A stretch of 64,000 nucleotides of DNA, taken from contig QCXZ01000086.1 in NCBI GenBank assembly GCA_025024175.1, positions 15,900,245 to 15,964,244 of the forward strand, in the 5' to 3' direction. Shown one piece after another: positions 11,689-22,819 of the stretch. How positions within the stretch are numbered: the stretch's first letter is position 1; the number at the start of each line of letters is the position of its first letter. The stretch is from Rhyzopertha dominica (lineage: Eukaryota; Arthropoda; Insecta; Coleoptera; Bostrichidae). Position numbers and translations under genes: made by a program. A model generated the notes under the pieces. That model was not told the origin of the DNA and searched no databases. It saw nothing but the letters and a program-made list of their open reading frames with translations.

Positions 11689-13292
11689 CTATAAGCCGCT
11701 CTCCAAGAAAGCTGTATCGTAATATAATTTGCTGTAGCGTGCCAATGATGTGCCTGGAACATTCTTTTTTGTTTTCTTTGCGGATCTATTTTTCACAATC
11801 GCGATGTGTTTAGGGGAAATTAATAGGGTAGCAACGGACTTGGCTCGTTTTTTTGCAGAAACGACTAGTTTAGGTGTAGGATTAATGTGGTCTAAAAGCT
11901 TCCCAGGTGTCAAATCAGGAACAGTTGTTCCTAGCACTGGAGTTATACATCACGGTTCTGCATGTGCATGGCAACAGGTTGGCAGTGAATCATCCATCAT
12001 ATTGATAGGACGTTTTACTTCTTGTATTTCTTCAGGGTTGTCCACTTGAGAGGCCGAATGTTGAATGTTCATTACATGTGTGGGTGTTCCCTGGCCTTCT
12101 CTTGTCTCGTTGTTTACTATTCCATCAGAAACAGTGCAAGCATGATCGGGTACGGGATCAGGGTTCCATGGAAATATCCCAGTGTTTCTGAAGCCGGATA
12201 TTGGATTTCCAGCGGTCGGTGACTTTCCCCAGCTTTTCCTTAAAAGTTCACCAAACTGGAGTCGCTCAATTTTTCTTGCGGGATGATTTTGCATCAATTT
12301 TCTGCAAGCTTGATAGTAGAAGGTTTTAAGAGACTTGAAAAAGGCCCTATCGAGTGGTTGCAAGTAATGAGTGGTATGCGGAGGTAGGCATAGCAAAACG
12401 ACATTATTAGCTTCAGCTGTTTCTAGAAGTTCAACACAAGAACAATGAGATGCATGCCCGTCAAGGATTAGTGGGGTTTTTCCTTCCCCTTTACGTGGTA
12501 AGAAGTGGTTTTTAAACCAACCTAAAATTTAGTAGCAGTAATCCAGGCTGATTTTTGAGACTTCACAGTTTGTGAACCAGACGGTCTTCAAGTTCTTTCC
12601 CCTAAATATACAGACTGGCGGCAGAAAAACCCTCGGTATTACTGAGAGTTATGCACGAGACTGTCTCGCCCTTTTCCCCTGATATCACTGTAACAACATC
12701 TTTTGCTCCTTTTTTGGCTATAACATGCCCAGGTCTATTATTTAATTTAAGGCCTGTTTCTTCCACATTATAGATGCTCCCAGGCTTGTCGAAAAGCTCA
12801 TTGCATTCCAGTATGTCTTGCAGAAGTTTAAAATAATTTCCCACATCTATATGAATCATGCCGTCACCTCACCCTAGAGATACACCCTCAGCTTTGCGAA
12901 TAGACGGGTCGAAATGTCTTCTGAAGAAGGACCTACACCAATCGGTACCGGCAATTCCCTTTTCTTATGATTGGGTTGTAACTTTCAGCGAAATTATAGG
13001 CAAGCTTTCGAACATCTGGAACAGTCATAGGAAAGCCGTATTTTTTGGCCTTTTTAATGTGTAGCACTAATTTATTTTCATTTGCCTTCCCCAGCATGCT
13101 GTCGGGTTCCATTTTACCAGTCGTGGAATCATTATTCTTTACATTCTTTTCAAGGGTCTTCCTAAGGTTGCGATAAGTTTTTGAGGCTTCGTTTACCGAA
13201 GAACCGTTTCTGACAGCTTCAATTGCTAGCCTTAGATCTTCTTGAATATAGTTTCCACGGTTTGAGTTCTTTCTGGTATATTTTGTTGGCAT
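11689..13292 (-). pseudogene. pogo-type (CENP-B-like) DDE_1 transposase
   Basis: Almost full length. The N-terminus (13292-12933) is a Psq/CENP-B-type DNA-binding region ending SKTYRNLRKTLEKN. A frame change near 12940 and a TGA near 12866 follow (FFRRHFDPSIRKAEGVS). The catalytic domain reads SIYNVEETGLKLN (E where the first D is expected), LILDGHASH (second D) and HYLQPLDRAFFKSLK (third D, 36 residues later). A stop at about 11948 cuts off a basic tail (LLDHINPTPKLV). A frame break near 12600-12440 separates two of the blocks. Terminal repeats were not found. Confidence 0.8.
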
Positions 13293-14095
13293 TTTTTCGC
13301 AGTAAACCTAAAAGGACGCCAATCTCTAAATAAATAGACGTAAAAAAATAAATGGCCATCTATTCCTACAATTTGGTGGTCATCTCGCCCAGATAGGGAG
13401 AGATATCCAACGTGACAAAAGAAATCTACTGCATGCTTTCAACGATTTTTATAGGTTAGAATTATCGAATAAACTTCGTAATCACTTAATATGTTGGAAT
13501 CACCGCTAAGTTAATCACGCACATTCATAGTAATAGGAAGTAAGAGACTATTATATATTACAACGATACGGTAGTATTTTTATTTACCAGGTGCTTTAAT
13601 AACATTTTGACGTGGACGAAAACACACTGGCCATAATTACACATAAACGTTTGTCGCCGGGGAGTATACGCAGTGCCATCGAACGACGCGCTACTGAGTT
13701 TTAGCCAGTGTTGTCAACCCCCTTTTACCAAATGTCTGAATATTTAGGTTAAAAAATCACTAGAATTCACTAAATTATTATTTTTATGTTCCCGGTGTTC
13801 TGTACATAGATCCACGAATGACAGATTTAGATATGTATATATTTGGAAGTGATAATAAAAGAAAATGATTTAAATAATTATTTATTTATAAACTCAACGT
13901 TAAAAAATAAATTAACAAAAGTTCTGTTACAAAATACATTCTTACTTTACCTAGGTATATAGCACTGATATGTCAAAAGCAAACAAAAAATAATAAAGTT
14001 TAGGTTACAAAACAAAAACGCTTTTTCTTCCAGATTAGTCCATATGGTATAACAAAAAATACGAAAAGTTATTGTTTTAAAGAAAATTGTAAGCG
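13293..14095. other. unassigned AT-rich sequence
   Basis: No gene seen. A GC-richer patch lies at about 13650-13730. Confidence 0.3.
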
Positions 14096-14338
14096 TTAAG
14101 GGGCAGTTTCAAATTCTGTGAAAATTTCCAGATCATTTTCGTTAATAGGCTCTTCTTCTTTATTGTACGCCCGATTGGATGCTATGTCCTTAAGGACATC
14201 ATCCGGTAGTGTGTAATCGTGACAACACTTCTGTTCACGTTGTAAACCGTACCTTACACTTAAAATAGCATTGAGCATTGGAAGTGACAATCTGTTCCTT
14301 AAAATGCATGTCTATGCTGTGCTGTCTACACCTCAACC

Positions 14339-14387
14339 AACTGCAGATAGTACTATTTCGCTGTCATTACAGCTCATCAGTGCAGTT
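14339..14387 (-). ncRNA. hammerhead ribozyme, type I
   Basis: A self-cleaving RNA if transcribed from the minus strand. All core parts are present in order: stem I AACTGCA (14381-14387), CTGATGA (14374-14380), stem II GCTG/CAGC with a TAATGA loop (14360-14373), GAAA (14356-14359), a short stem III TAG-TA-CTA (14348-14355), then U and C (14347, 14346) and the closing stem I strand TGCAGTT (14339-14345). Cleavage would follow the C at 14346. Stem I extends outward into a 20-base-pair helix (14312-14331 with 14396-14415, two mismatches) separated by an internal loop, where loop contacts with stem II could form. Confidence 0.85.
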
Positions 14388-14453
14388 TAGGTCTAGTGTA
14401 GACAACACGGCATAGAACTGGTTTTGCTTATATACCAAAGCAATGGTATGATG

Positions 14454-14672
14454 AAAGTGAGAATTTAGGATGGCAATGCCATCTGTCAGCATTACACTGA
14501 CATGATGACAAAGCCACCTAGCTGCCTTAACGGGAACTACTTCCTAAAGGAAGTGACCTGTAGCCTGACAAATTGGCATGCAACTGCATACTTCAATTTG
14601 ACAACTAGGTGGCTTTGTCATCATGTCAGTGTAATGCTGACAGATGGCATTGCCATCCTAAATTCTCACTTT
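14454..14672. repeat. snap-back repeat with perfect 68-base arms (MITE-like)
   Basis: 14454-14521 and 14605-14672 are exact inverted copies, starting AAAGTGAGAATTTAGG, around an 83-base centre. This is the form of a foldback MITE. It shares its right boundary with the 372-base insertion. Confidence 0.9.
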
Positions 14673-15430
14673 TAATCTGTTCCTTAGTTTATTTTTGACA
14701 AGAATCATTTGACTAAGCACTCTCCACATCAATATTAATGCCAAATTACACAATTCCCGAAATGGATTTATGCCCGTTGCATCTGTATGTAATATAACCT
14801 CTGACCAGAACTGAATGGAATTTTTGAATTTTCGCACTTAATATGGGTTAAATTAGCTCACTCGTTTTCTATTGAATTTATAATAAATGGATCAGTATAA
14901 AACCGTTTTATAACTTCTATGATAGGTGGACGAACCGTTTTTAAACATTCACCGACAGAAAAGTTATGATATTTTCTAAAACATTATCAGGTAATCTAGG
15001 TTTTAGTCCATTTCCAAGCTCAATTAGAAAATTAATACACCTGCTCTTTATTCCAAGCTTAGCTTCATTGACAATGTTGTGTTAGCGACATGCCGATTCA
15101 AATGCATATCCCAGATAGAGATTTGGGTCTAGAAAGTCCTCAAACTTATCTTTAAAATAATCAAGTTTTGCTGTTGCTTTTACAACCTTCCTCAGAACTG
15201 ATAAGTAGAGCCCTTTTAAATCAGAAAGTAGCTTGGACGGATACAGATGGCTCAAAATTTTTATTGGCTCTTTGAACCTCAGCTAAATTGTATGCAAAAA
15301 TGAAAGATTCACTTTATTAGCATTGTCACATAACATCGAATACAACATTTCTGCCATGTAACAATTTTCTTTAACACGGGCAATTTTAAAATGGAAATTA
15401 TAAATGTTTTCATTGAAGAGTTTTAAGATT

Positions 15431-15871
15431 TATACTCCAGAGGTGTCTACCTTTCTTTTTGTGGGTGACATAAATATCGATTATTTCGACTTAAATCATA
15501 GTCCTACTCAACAATATCTAGATGCACTTAATTCACAAATATAATAGAGGAGCCGGTTACGATTTGATTACGTGCACAAACTAATATATATGTATACTAA
15601 TATATATCCTAATATATATCCGACCTATATATGATGAAATCTGCTTCAGTCGCATCTAATCATAATATTTCTGATCATAGTGTAATTTCGTGTACAACGG
15701 TTATCCGACAAACGTGTTTTTACTGTGTATCGCAGTTTTAAAAGCTTCAACCAAGACAATTTCCTTCGAGATTTACGAGACACTAATCTTCCTGCAATTT
15801 ATGATATCCTTAATGCTAACGACAACTCTGTTTGTTTATATCGTAAGATTAGTTTGTTTCATCGAAAGGAT
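15431..15871 (+). pseudogene. LINE endonuclease fragment
   Basis: Reads FLFVGDINIDYFDLN (the G-D-x-N block of APE-type endonucleases), then SDHSVISC (S-D-H block, about 15670) and RSFKSFNQDNFLRDLRDTN, the usual link to the reverse transcriptase in Jockey/CR1-like elements. Short TA-rich repeats interrupt it at about 15585-15630. It ends at a mariner-type terminal repeat. Confidence 0.65.
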
Positions 15872-15874
15872 ACG

Positions 15875-15900
15875 AGGCATGTTTTTTAAGTAAGTCCGGC
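15875..15900 (+). repeat. solitary mariner terminal repeat
   Basis: CGAGGCATGTTTTTTAAGTA after a TA matches the left end of the mariner at 16111 in the same orientation. It is either the relic of an earlier insertion or the product of an abortive event. No second end was found for it. Confidence 0.65.
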
Positions 15901-16108
15901 TGAATCACTAATTCCAAAAAATTTTTTTTTTTAATAATAATATGCATCTTGTAGGGTAATTATATCTCCAATCTGTTACTTTACTCTTGTACTCTTTGTA
16001 TACACCATAAGCACATTCATAAAAAAAACGCTTTGGTAATTTACCGGCCTTTTTAGTTATTTAGTAAGTTATTCAACTTCTGAAAGGGACATGAACAGCA
16101 AATATAAT
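15901..16108. other. short spacer between two mariner ends
   Basis: AT-rich, with a long T run near 15920. No feature recognised. Confidence 0.3.
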
Positions 16109-16110
16109 TA

Positions 16111-17411
16111 CGAGGCATGTTTTTTAAGTAAGTACCGTTTTGGAATTAAAAAAAGACGTGCAAAGATATCGCAATAATTTTATCTTACATGAAAGCCTGT
16201 ACTTAATCTACTTTTCTACATAATTTCCGTGAATATTGAGGCACTTGTCATAACGTGGCACCAGTTTTTGAATACCCTCCTCATAAAATTCTGCCGCCGG
16301 ACTTGTTAACCACTGTATCACAAATGTTTCGACTTCGTTATCGTCTTGAAGACGCTGACCACCCAGGTGCAGGAACAAATGGTAGTCGCTGGGCGCCAGA
16401 TCAGGGCTGTATGGAGGATGATCTAGAGTTTCCCATTTAAACGATTTGATGAGATCTTTGGTCCGATTAGCCACATGTGCACAGGCATTGTCATGCAGCA
16501 AAACGAAACCCTTACTCAACTTGCCACGTCTTTTGTTCTGGATTGCACGACGCAGATTGTTCAATGTCGTACAATAAGACGCTGCATTGATTGTCTCATT
16601 ACGAGGCAGAAACTCCACTAGCAATACTCCTTTTCTGTCCCAAAAAACTGGGCACATGATTTTCCGGGCAGAAATTGTTTGCTTAAACTTCACTTTTTTG
16701 GGTGATGATGAATGTCGCCATTCCATGTATTGTTGTTTCGATTCTGGTGTGACGTAGGCCACCAGTAACAATTTGATCTAAAAAATCTTCACCTTCATTG
16801 TGGTACCGCTCAAGGAAAGTCAATGCACTGCCTAAACGTTGGGTTTTGTGCAAATCCGTCAACATTTTCGGAACCCAACGTGAACACAATTTCCGGTAAT
16901 TCAAGTTCTCGGTCACAATGCGATACAAAACACTACGAGAATATTGAGGAAAGCAGTCGCACAATGATGAAATTGTAAAGCGTCTGTTTTCTCTCACCTT
17001 TTCGTTCACTTTCTGCACCAAATCTTCATTAACGACCGAATGACGCACACTCCGTTCATCATGCACATTTGTGCGGCCATCTTTAAATGCTCTCACCCAT
17101 TTCCTTACCATTCCATCACTCATAATGTTTTGTGCGTAAACTTCACAGATCTCACGATGAATATCGATCGGTTTTACGCCTTTAGCACTAAGAAATCGTA
17201 TAACAGCCCGTACTTCACAATCGGCGGGACTCACGATTGTCGGAGGCATCTTAAACACTCAGTAAACAACTTATACAATGAAGATTCAAACTGTAATGGC
17301 GTCAGTGCGTAGACAAGAGATGTAGGTAACCAGCGCGCATGCGCGGACCGCCGACCGTAGCGCTGCGGCGGCGGAATCGCAAAACGGTACTTACTTAAAA
17401 AACATGCCTCC
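16111..17411 (-). mobile_element. mariner element
   Basis: A 1.3-kb element flanked by TA (16109-16110, 17412-17413) with inverted ends: GAGGCATGTTTTTTAAGTA on the left and its complement ending at 17410. The length, the target site and the DD34D gene inside all fit mariner. The ends are well preserved, but the gene is broken. Confidence 0.9.
16208..17258 (-). pseudogene. mariner DD34D transposase
   Basis: The minus-strand frame begins MFKMPPTIVSPADCEVRAVI with the HTH_48-type N-terminus (KWVRAFKDGRTNVHDERS). The catalytic domain shows LLHDNACAHVANRT (second D) and YSPDLAPSDYHLF (third D, 34 residues between). At about 16763 a short deletion removes the stretch expected after V-T-G, which includes the first catalytic D, and shifts the frame. 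The C-terminal frame runs on to YVEK at 16208. It is therefore inactive, although its ends could still be mobilised in trans. Confidence 0.9.
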
Positions 17412-17413
17412 TA

Positions 17414-17577
17414 TATCATCGATTCCTTTACACAGGCACAGTTCTTAAAAAGGTCCTTCTCTTATAATTTCTATATTTTATATAACTCCATTCCTTATAA
17501 ATCTAAATCTAAAACAATTAAAGCTTTAAAGTTGCTTGCCTACAAAAAGTCTTTGCTTACCATTCCCTGATGCAGTA
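17414..17577 (+). pseudogene. possible LINE ORF2 C-terminus
   Basis: An open frame directly after the mariner reads FLKRSFSYNFYILYNSIPYK and KALKLLAYKKSLLTIP before a stop. This is the shape of the C-terminal end of Jockey/CR1-like polymerases (R-S-F ... W-N-S-L-P ... FK..L). The mariner may have landed in this LINE, but the reverse transcriptase in between is missing. Confidence 0.4.
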
Positions 17578-18224
17578 ATGTATCAGTTGTGAACCTTCTT
17601 TTTGAAGTCGTACTTTGTTGCTTGTTCCTGCACGTAATTCCTTTTTTTCGTTACTTCACATTTATGAGCTTTTTTTCTAATTTACTTATTTGTCCTTCTA
17701 ACCTGTTTTCCCTATTTTATCTCTCTCAATTTAATTTAGAATAGTTACTGCCTTATTGAATGACTAATTTATTATCTTCCGGTTGAGTGGAAGAGCAGAT
17801 GCCGCCATCGCGGTCGGTGTCTTATCTGAACTCCGCAGATTCGTTTGTGCCGACACGTCGTGTTTTTATTATACATATCTTCTATTTTTTTAGATTGGCT
17901 GAACGAATAAGGACACTTTTATTATAATTAAAATTTCCTTAAAAATAATATTATATTATATTGTCTGTTTTAAAGAAATAAATATAAACTGAATACTATT
18001 AAAGATGCAATGTTTCTGAAGCATATTGAAACCACTACTTATATTGAATAGCTTGTAAACAAGTGATTTTTGCGTGTGCTTGATTTCGCACCATTTATGG
18101 AATCGAGTCAATCGTTTCAAGCGGCAGGTTATTTTCAAGAATATAAAAAAGTGTAATGTTTTTGAATTGAATTCATTGAATTATTCGATAAAAAGTAAGA
18201 AACAAAGCACAAACAAAAAGCAGC
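17578..18224. other. unassigned, possibly LINE 3' untranslated sequence
   Basis: No gene recognised. A GC-richer patch at 17780-17860 may belong to the LINE tail. Confidence 0.3.
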
Positions 18225-18838
18225 TCCTATGCCCCTTTACGTTTCAGCATCGCAACCCTTAATAGAAGGGTAGTTTATTCTTACGGTTATATTACAAAAA
18301 TACTTTGACCGAAGAAGTTTCTTTTCCGACCTAGCTGAAAATGCATTTTCCGACAACACTAATTATCTGCCGTGTCTCCTTCACGTTTCAGCGTCTCTAC
18401 CTTTAAAGGTGGTTTACTCTTATGATTTTATCACAAAAATACTCTGAGCTAAGAAGTTCCTTTTCCGACTAAGCAACACTCCTATATATTTTCACGTTTC
18501 AGCGTCGCAACGTTCAATATAAGGGTTTTTTAAGTTTTACAATTTTCAGCACTGATTGCAACTAAACGTAATTTCGGTTTGTAATGCCTACTAAATATGC
18601 GAATGAATGCAAAGTCCTCAAACACAAACCGTAACACTTTAAAATATTCTTTAAATTATAATTATGCTCCAAACATTGAGCTCTCGTTGCACATCTTATG
18701 GCGACTCGGTTTGTTTGGATTCAGGACCTTGACGTGCCGCTGCAAAATGGCCGTCATTTACGTCAGCACTAATATAGCGTATTATCTCCTATGTCCCCTT
18801 TATGTTTCAGCACCGCAACCCTTAATAGAAGGGTCAGA
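18225..18838. repeat. degenerate tandem repeat with GTTTCAGCRTCGCAACC core
   Basis: Copies of a unit of about 110-140 bases start near 18230, 18373 and 18487, each opening with TTCACGTTTCAGCGTC or a close variant. Two of them share ACAAAAATACTYTGA and GAAGAAGTTTCTTTTCCGAC-like blocks. Isolated copies of the core lie at 18795-18837 and 23725-23775, on either side of the family S element. Confidence 0.7.
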
Positions 18839-20103
18839 ATCAGAGAAGTGAGCAATTAAGATTTACAAATATCGGAGAAATTAAATTCCCTTTTGAAGAA
18901 AACTAACAAGAGGAGTCTGTTGTGTCATTTGTCATGAATGTTTCTTGTGAAGAGGCACGCACTGTATACGCGAGCGATAACAAAGAGTAAAACTCACCGT
19001 AGCCACACATACTCGCGAGTCGTCGTCGTCGTCTTCAGCTATAGGTGGAGAAAGGGAGAGGACCAGGGGATGCCACCGCGATAGTCCTAGCGCGTTGAAA
19101 CTCCGAAAAAAGTCTTTGATTTTCAATAAGGATTGCGGAACGATTTCACCGAGCACGATGCTCTACGGCTTCGAACTAGCGAATCTCGTTATCGCGGTTT
19201 TTTTTTTGTTGGGAAAAACAAAATTAACGAAACCGGCTCACTTCGCCATCTGTCGCTACTATTCCCATATATATACATTCATACCAATAATAAAATAATA
19301 AAATAAAAATAAAGGATGGCCCAAACACGCACAAAAATATAGATTTTAGAAATTCTACTTGTTAATAAGAATAATGCCAGAGTCATAAGTCATTTCGGGA
19401 ACACTTTGAAATATTTTTTTAATAATAATATAACTAACGTATTCAAGAATTACCTTCAATAAATTGTAATAAACCTGTTCTTAAATCGTAAAATATTATT
19501 ATTTTGTATATTTTTATAACCAAAACATTTATTTCTCAAATTACTCTGCATACATTTTCAATTGGTGTCAATTTGGCTCCAAATTTTCAATTTATTATAT
19601 ACATTCCCGCACTACGTGGTATACTAATAATATAAAGACAAAATTTCAAAAGTCATTTTCATCAAAATAAGCAAGATTTAACTATAGCATTACATAAAAG
19701 GTGATTTATTTGCCGTTTTTGTGATGTTCGCGAAAATGATGGGAGTGTTGTCAAAATGACAATGAAGTTGACTAAATCACGACGTTCCCGGTTTTCGACA
19801 TATTTTATGCATGAAAATAATATACATTCACAGTATTATACCTTTATTTGTAATTAAGGAATGAGAACATGAGTATCAAAATTAAAACTTAAACTTAAAA
19901 TTATAAAGTTTGTGGTTCAATCAACAAACATTAGATATCAGGAACAAATACTGATTGCACACTATCATTAAGATTAAAACTTTGTATTTTTAAAATAAAC
20001 AGGCATTAGGCGTTAGAAATATTATAAATGCCTTATCATATTACGCACATAATATCACAAAGTTACTTGAGTATCAAAGTTTGAACTTAAAGTCTAACAT
20101 TAC
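18839..20103. other. unassigned; microsatellite and leader-like GC-rich patch
   Basis: A GC-rich patch at 18945-19200 contains a short (CGT)n run at 19020-19034. On the minus strand it has an open frame starting MLGEIVPQSLLKIKD that runs into a possible splice donor. It could be a first exon or element leader, but nothing ties it to a neighbour. The rest is AT-rich. Motifs resembling the family S short repeat occur at 19389-19404 and 19781-19790. Confidence 0.35.
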
Positions 20104-22734
20104 TTACTTTTCGAAAATATCCATATTTTCATCAAACCAATAAAAGCTACGACTAGCTTTTTTCTGCAATTTCAGTGTGGGTAAAATTTTAACAACTTGT
20201 TCACAGGAGACATATGAAACATCATTTTGTTCAATTTTGAATATTTTTGCGGAGTTCCGCTGACAACGAAGAAAGGTGACTTTTATTTCACCATCTTTAT
20301 CAACTGAGGTGTCGGCGATTGCAACGTATCTGTATTTAAAATTTTTATTTTCAGTTGGAACATTCACGGGCAAAAAATTTTTTGGGCATATCATGTTTGG
20401 GTGCAAGTTCTCCTTGTCATTTCCGTACGATGTACTAGCACCAGCACCAATATCGTTATTCTTTCCATGAAGTCGATCTGAAACCGTTTGGAGATTCTCA
20501 TCATCTGAAGTGTCTGATCCGTATACGGTGTCGTAAATACTTTTTCTATTAATGTCAATAGGATTCAGAAACTTTTCATTCTTTTCTACGTCTAAATCTA
20601 TCATTTCTGAACGCACTGGACTGTCTTTTTCTCTATCGTCGGCTGAAAATGCCTGCAGTTTAATTTCTCGCAACAATTTTAAAAATTGGTACAATTGTAT
20701 ACAGACATCTGAAGCTTTCTGCCAGACAATCTTAGTTATATTCATGATTCCGGGAATCGCATCTATGTTTTCAGGTATTATTTTTTTTGATTGCAACTAT
20801 TTCATCGTCAGTGACTTCATGAAGTGAAACGGACAAAGTCTGCAGCTGTGTTGACATCGTTTCCTCGTAATACATGCTCATCAGCAGTTTTTTTCAGCAC
20901 TCCTCCAACACCATCCATTGGCCCCTTACCACGACCTGGCTCACTGAATGTCCACGTTGAAGTAGTTATTTGCGGAAATTGGTCTGTTAAGGTTTTAATG
21001 CATATAAGTAAATATTAGTGCGGTTTCGATACTGGGATGTAGGTCCGTCTGAATACACGTGAAGGGTATGTACATGAGGCCTGGCACTTAATATTTTCTG
21101 TAACGATGATTTCAGGTGACCACATACAGCATGAGCCTGATGGTCCAAATTATCACTTACAGAGGCAAATGGAACAGTTTCTAGAGACGTATCGTTTTTG
21201 GCATGTAAAACACCAGTTTGGATTGATAGTTGACCTTTTGAAGCTCCGAATCTAATTAATTGAATCTCTTTCCCATATTTTGTCATATAGTTTTCAGCAA
21301 AATCAATTTGAATCATTTGCTCTGTTTCTTTTAAAGTATCTTTCAGTTCTCTTTTGGCCTTCAAGTTTTCGCTAATTCCATAAACATGCTTTTTCATTGG
21401 AGCAGCTAAAGACATTTTCAAATCTTTCACTGTGCTTGTAACAGTAACTTTTTTAGTAAGTTTAACGGTTTTCTTCTCCCCTTTTATGATTCGGTCTTCT
21501 TTTGATACCTGCCACTGAAAATATTGAACGGTATCTTCATTACTCCCCGATTCCATTGTGACCTCTTTGCAATCACCACACAAACTAAGCATACAATCAT
21601 AAGAAGAAGGATGTAGAACTGTGCGGCATCTCTCGTAGTCTGTTCAATTTGTTCAGTTTGTATTCAAAATTTTCGTGACTTACACAAAGACAAGTATCTC
21701 GATCCCTTTTTGTAGGTTGCACTACCCAATAAGGCTTCTCTCTCAAAAGTGTCGAATAAGATACTCAGATTCCAGTCTCAGCGCAAAATAGAGGATGCAA
21801 ATTTTTAAGTTTCTAGAAGCAACCGCTTTTGCTTGTTTTCCTTGAGGCAATTTTTCTTACCAGGGCACATTCTGCTGACATCATCCCGCTCAAAAACTTA
21901 TGAATTTCTTCACGAATCTGATTAGTGATTAAAAATACTGGATGCCTCCGATTGGATATTAAAATGTTGTCATTATTTTTATTTTTGTGGAGAAATTGTT
22001 TGGTCATATTATTTAAACGATGTTTTTTTATACGGTTGCCACTGACGCATTTTTGAAAAGCCTCTCACTGTTTAGAGTTTTTCGGTAATTTGTCCACGGT
22101 GTCTTTTAGTTGGGCTGTCAAAACCTCGCCAAATAATAGACGTTTACGAATCTCCGAAGTAACCGAACATTTTTTTGTCAGTTCATCAACTTTGCGAGTA
22201 GGCGTATCAGCACTCTTTTGGGAAGCTCTTTCTTCACGTCTTCTGTTTCTCTCTATTTTTTTTTCGCAACTGATCTACTGTTCTTTGCATTTTTTGTATT
22301 TTATATTTCTGTTTTTAACGGTTCTGTAAGCCTGCGCTTTATCTTTTTTAACCTGTTTCCTTCCTGATTTTCTTCTCAACACGTGAATGTCGTTTTGCAA
22401 CTCATTTTCAGAATCGGGGGGGCTGTTAACAAAAATATTTGCCGTCGTCTTTTTTTTCTGTCTACACTTTTGAGAATTTACTCTCCACGACTTTCTCTGT
22501 TTCCTCTTCTCTCTTTCAGTCATATCACTAATAGTCTTAACTTTATTTTCAGCCTTCTTTTTTTGGTAATATTCTCTATCTTTCAGTCTCTTCATCTCTT
22601 TGTTCAGGTGTCATTTTTTCCAAAAATTTGCGCTTCCTTGCATTAGCCTTTTCACGATGCTTTTTATAAGCTAAACTGTCCTGTTTTAATCGTTTTTTCG
22701 ACTTCCCCTTCTCTTCATTTTTAGCGTTTGCCAT
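20104..22734 (-). pseudogene. family S transposase-like gene (S-D-G ... S-Q-Y-R-N type)
   Basis: A long decayed gene of a family repeated in many arthropod genomes and usually left uncharacterised. From the N-terminus (MANAKNEEKGK at about 22731): a very basic, Lys/Arg-rich region (KKHREKANARKRKFLEKMTP, then KRKQRKSWRVNSQKCRQKKK), and RLLFGEVLTAQLKD. Next comes a Cys/His region near 21690 (DRDTCLCVSHENF), then QIDFAENYMTKYGKEIQLIR, HVYSDGPTSQYRNRTN (about 21020) and WTFSEPGRGKGPMDGVGGVL (about 20930). The tail frame 20796-20104 is open. D-F-A-E-N-Y and S-D-G look like acidic catalytic blocks. The frame changes at least four times, so it is dead. Confidence 0.6.
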
Positions 22735-22819
22735 GTTACTAGTACTAAATGGATACCTAAAACCAAGATTTTTACTGTTCATGCTTTTTAAAAGTATTAG
22801 ATTATCATTTTGTTCACAG

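Larger units (their letters stand above)
14302..14673 (+). mobile_element. composite insertion with 13-base target duplication
   Basis: A 372-base insert in the hAT gene. AATCTGTTCCTTA occurs on both sides (14289-14301 and 14674-14686), and removing the insert plus one copy restores the hAT reading frame. It contains a palindrome with a hammerhead ribozyme (14312-14415) and a snap-back repeat (14454-14672). A 13-base duplication suits retroposition better than hAT (8) or mariner (2), but I see no poly(A) tail or RNA polymerase III box. Confidence 0.75.
14096..15430 (-). pseudogene. hAT transposase, interrupted by a 372-base insertion
   Basis: Reading the minus strand from right to left: PSKLLSDLKGLYLSVLRKVV and DYFKDKFEDFLDPNLYLGYA (about 15250-15080), FLIELGNGLKPRLPDNVLENI, then GINPFRELCNLALILMWRVL and SQMILVKNKLRNRL. 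The reading stops at the insertion and resumes as SLPMLNAILSVRYGL (14290-14096), the hAT dimerisation end. The insertion sits exactly between L and S of this block. Several other stops show the gene was already decaying or has decayed since. Confidence 0.75.

Noticed and set aside
14096..14290. Small open frame considered as a separate gene
   Set aside because: It is the C-terminal end of the interrupted hAT gene; the sequence continues beyond the insertion.
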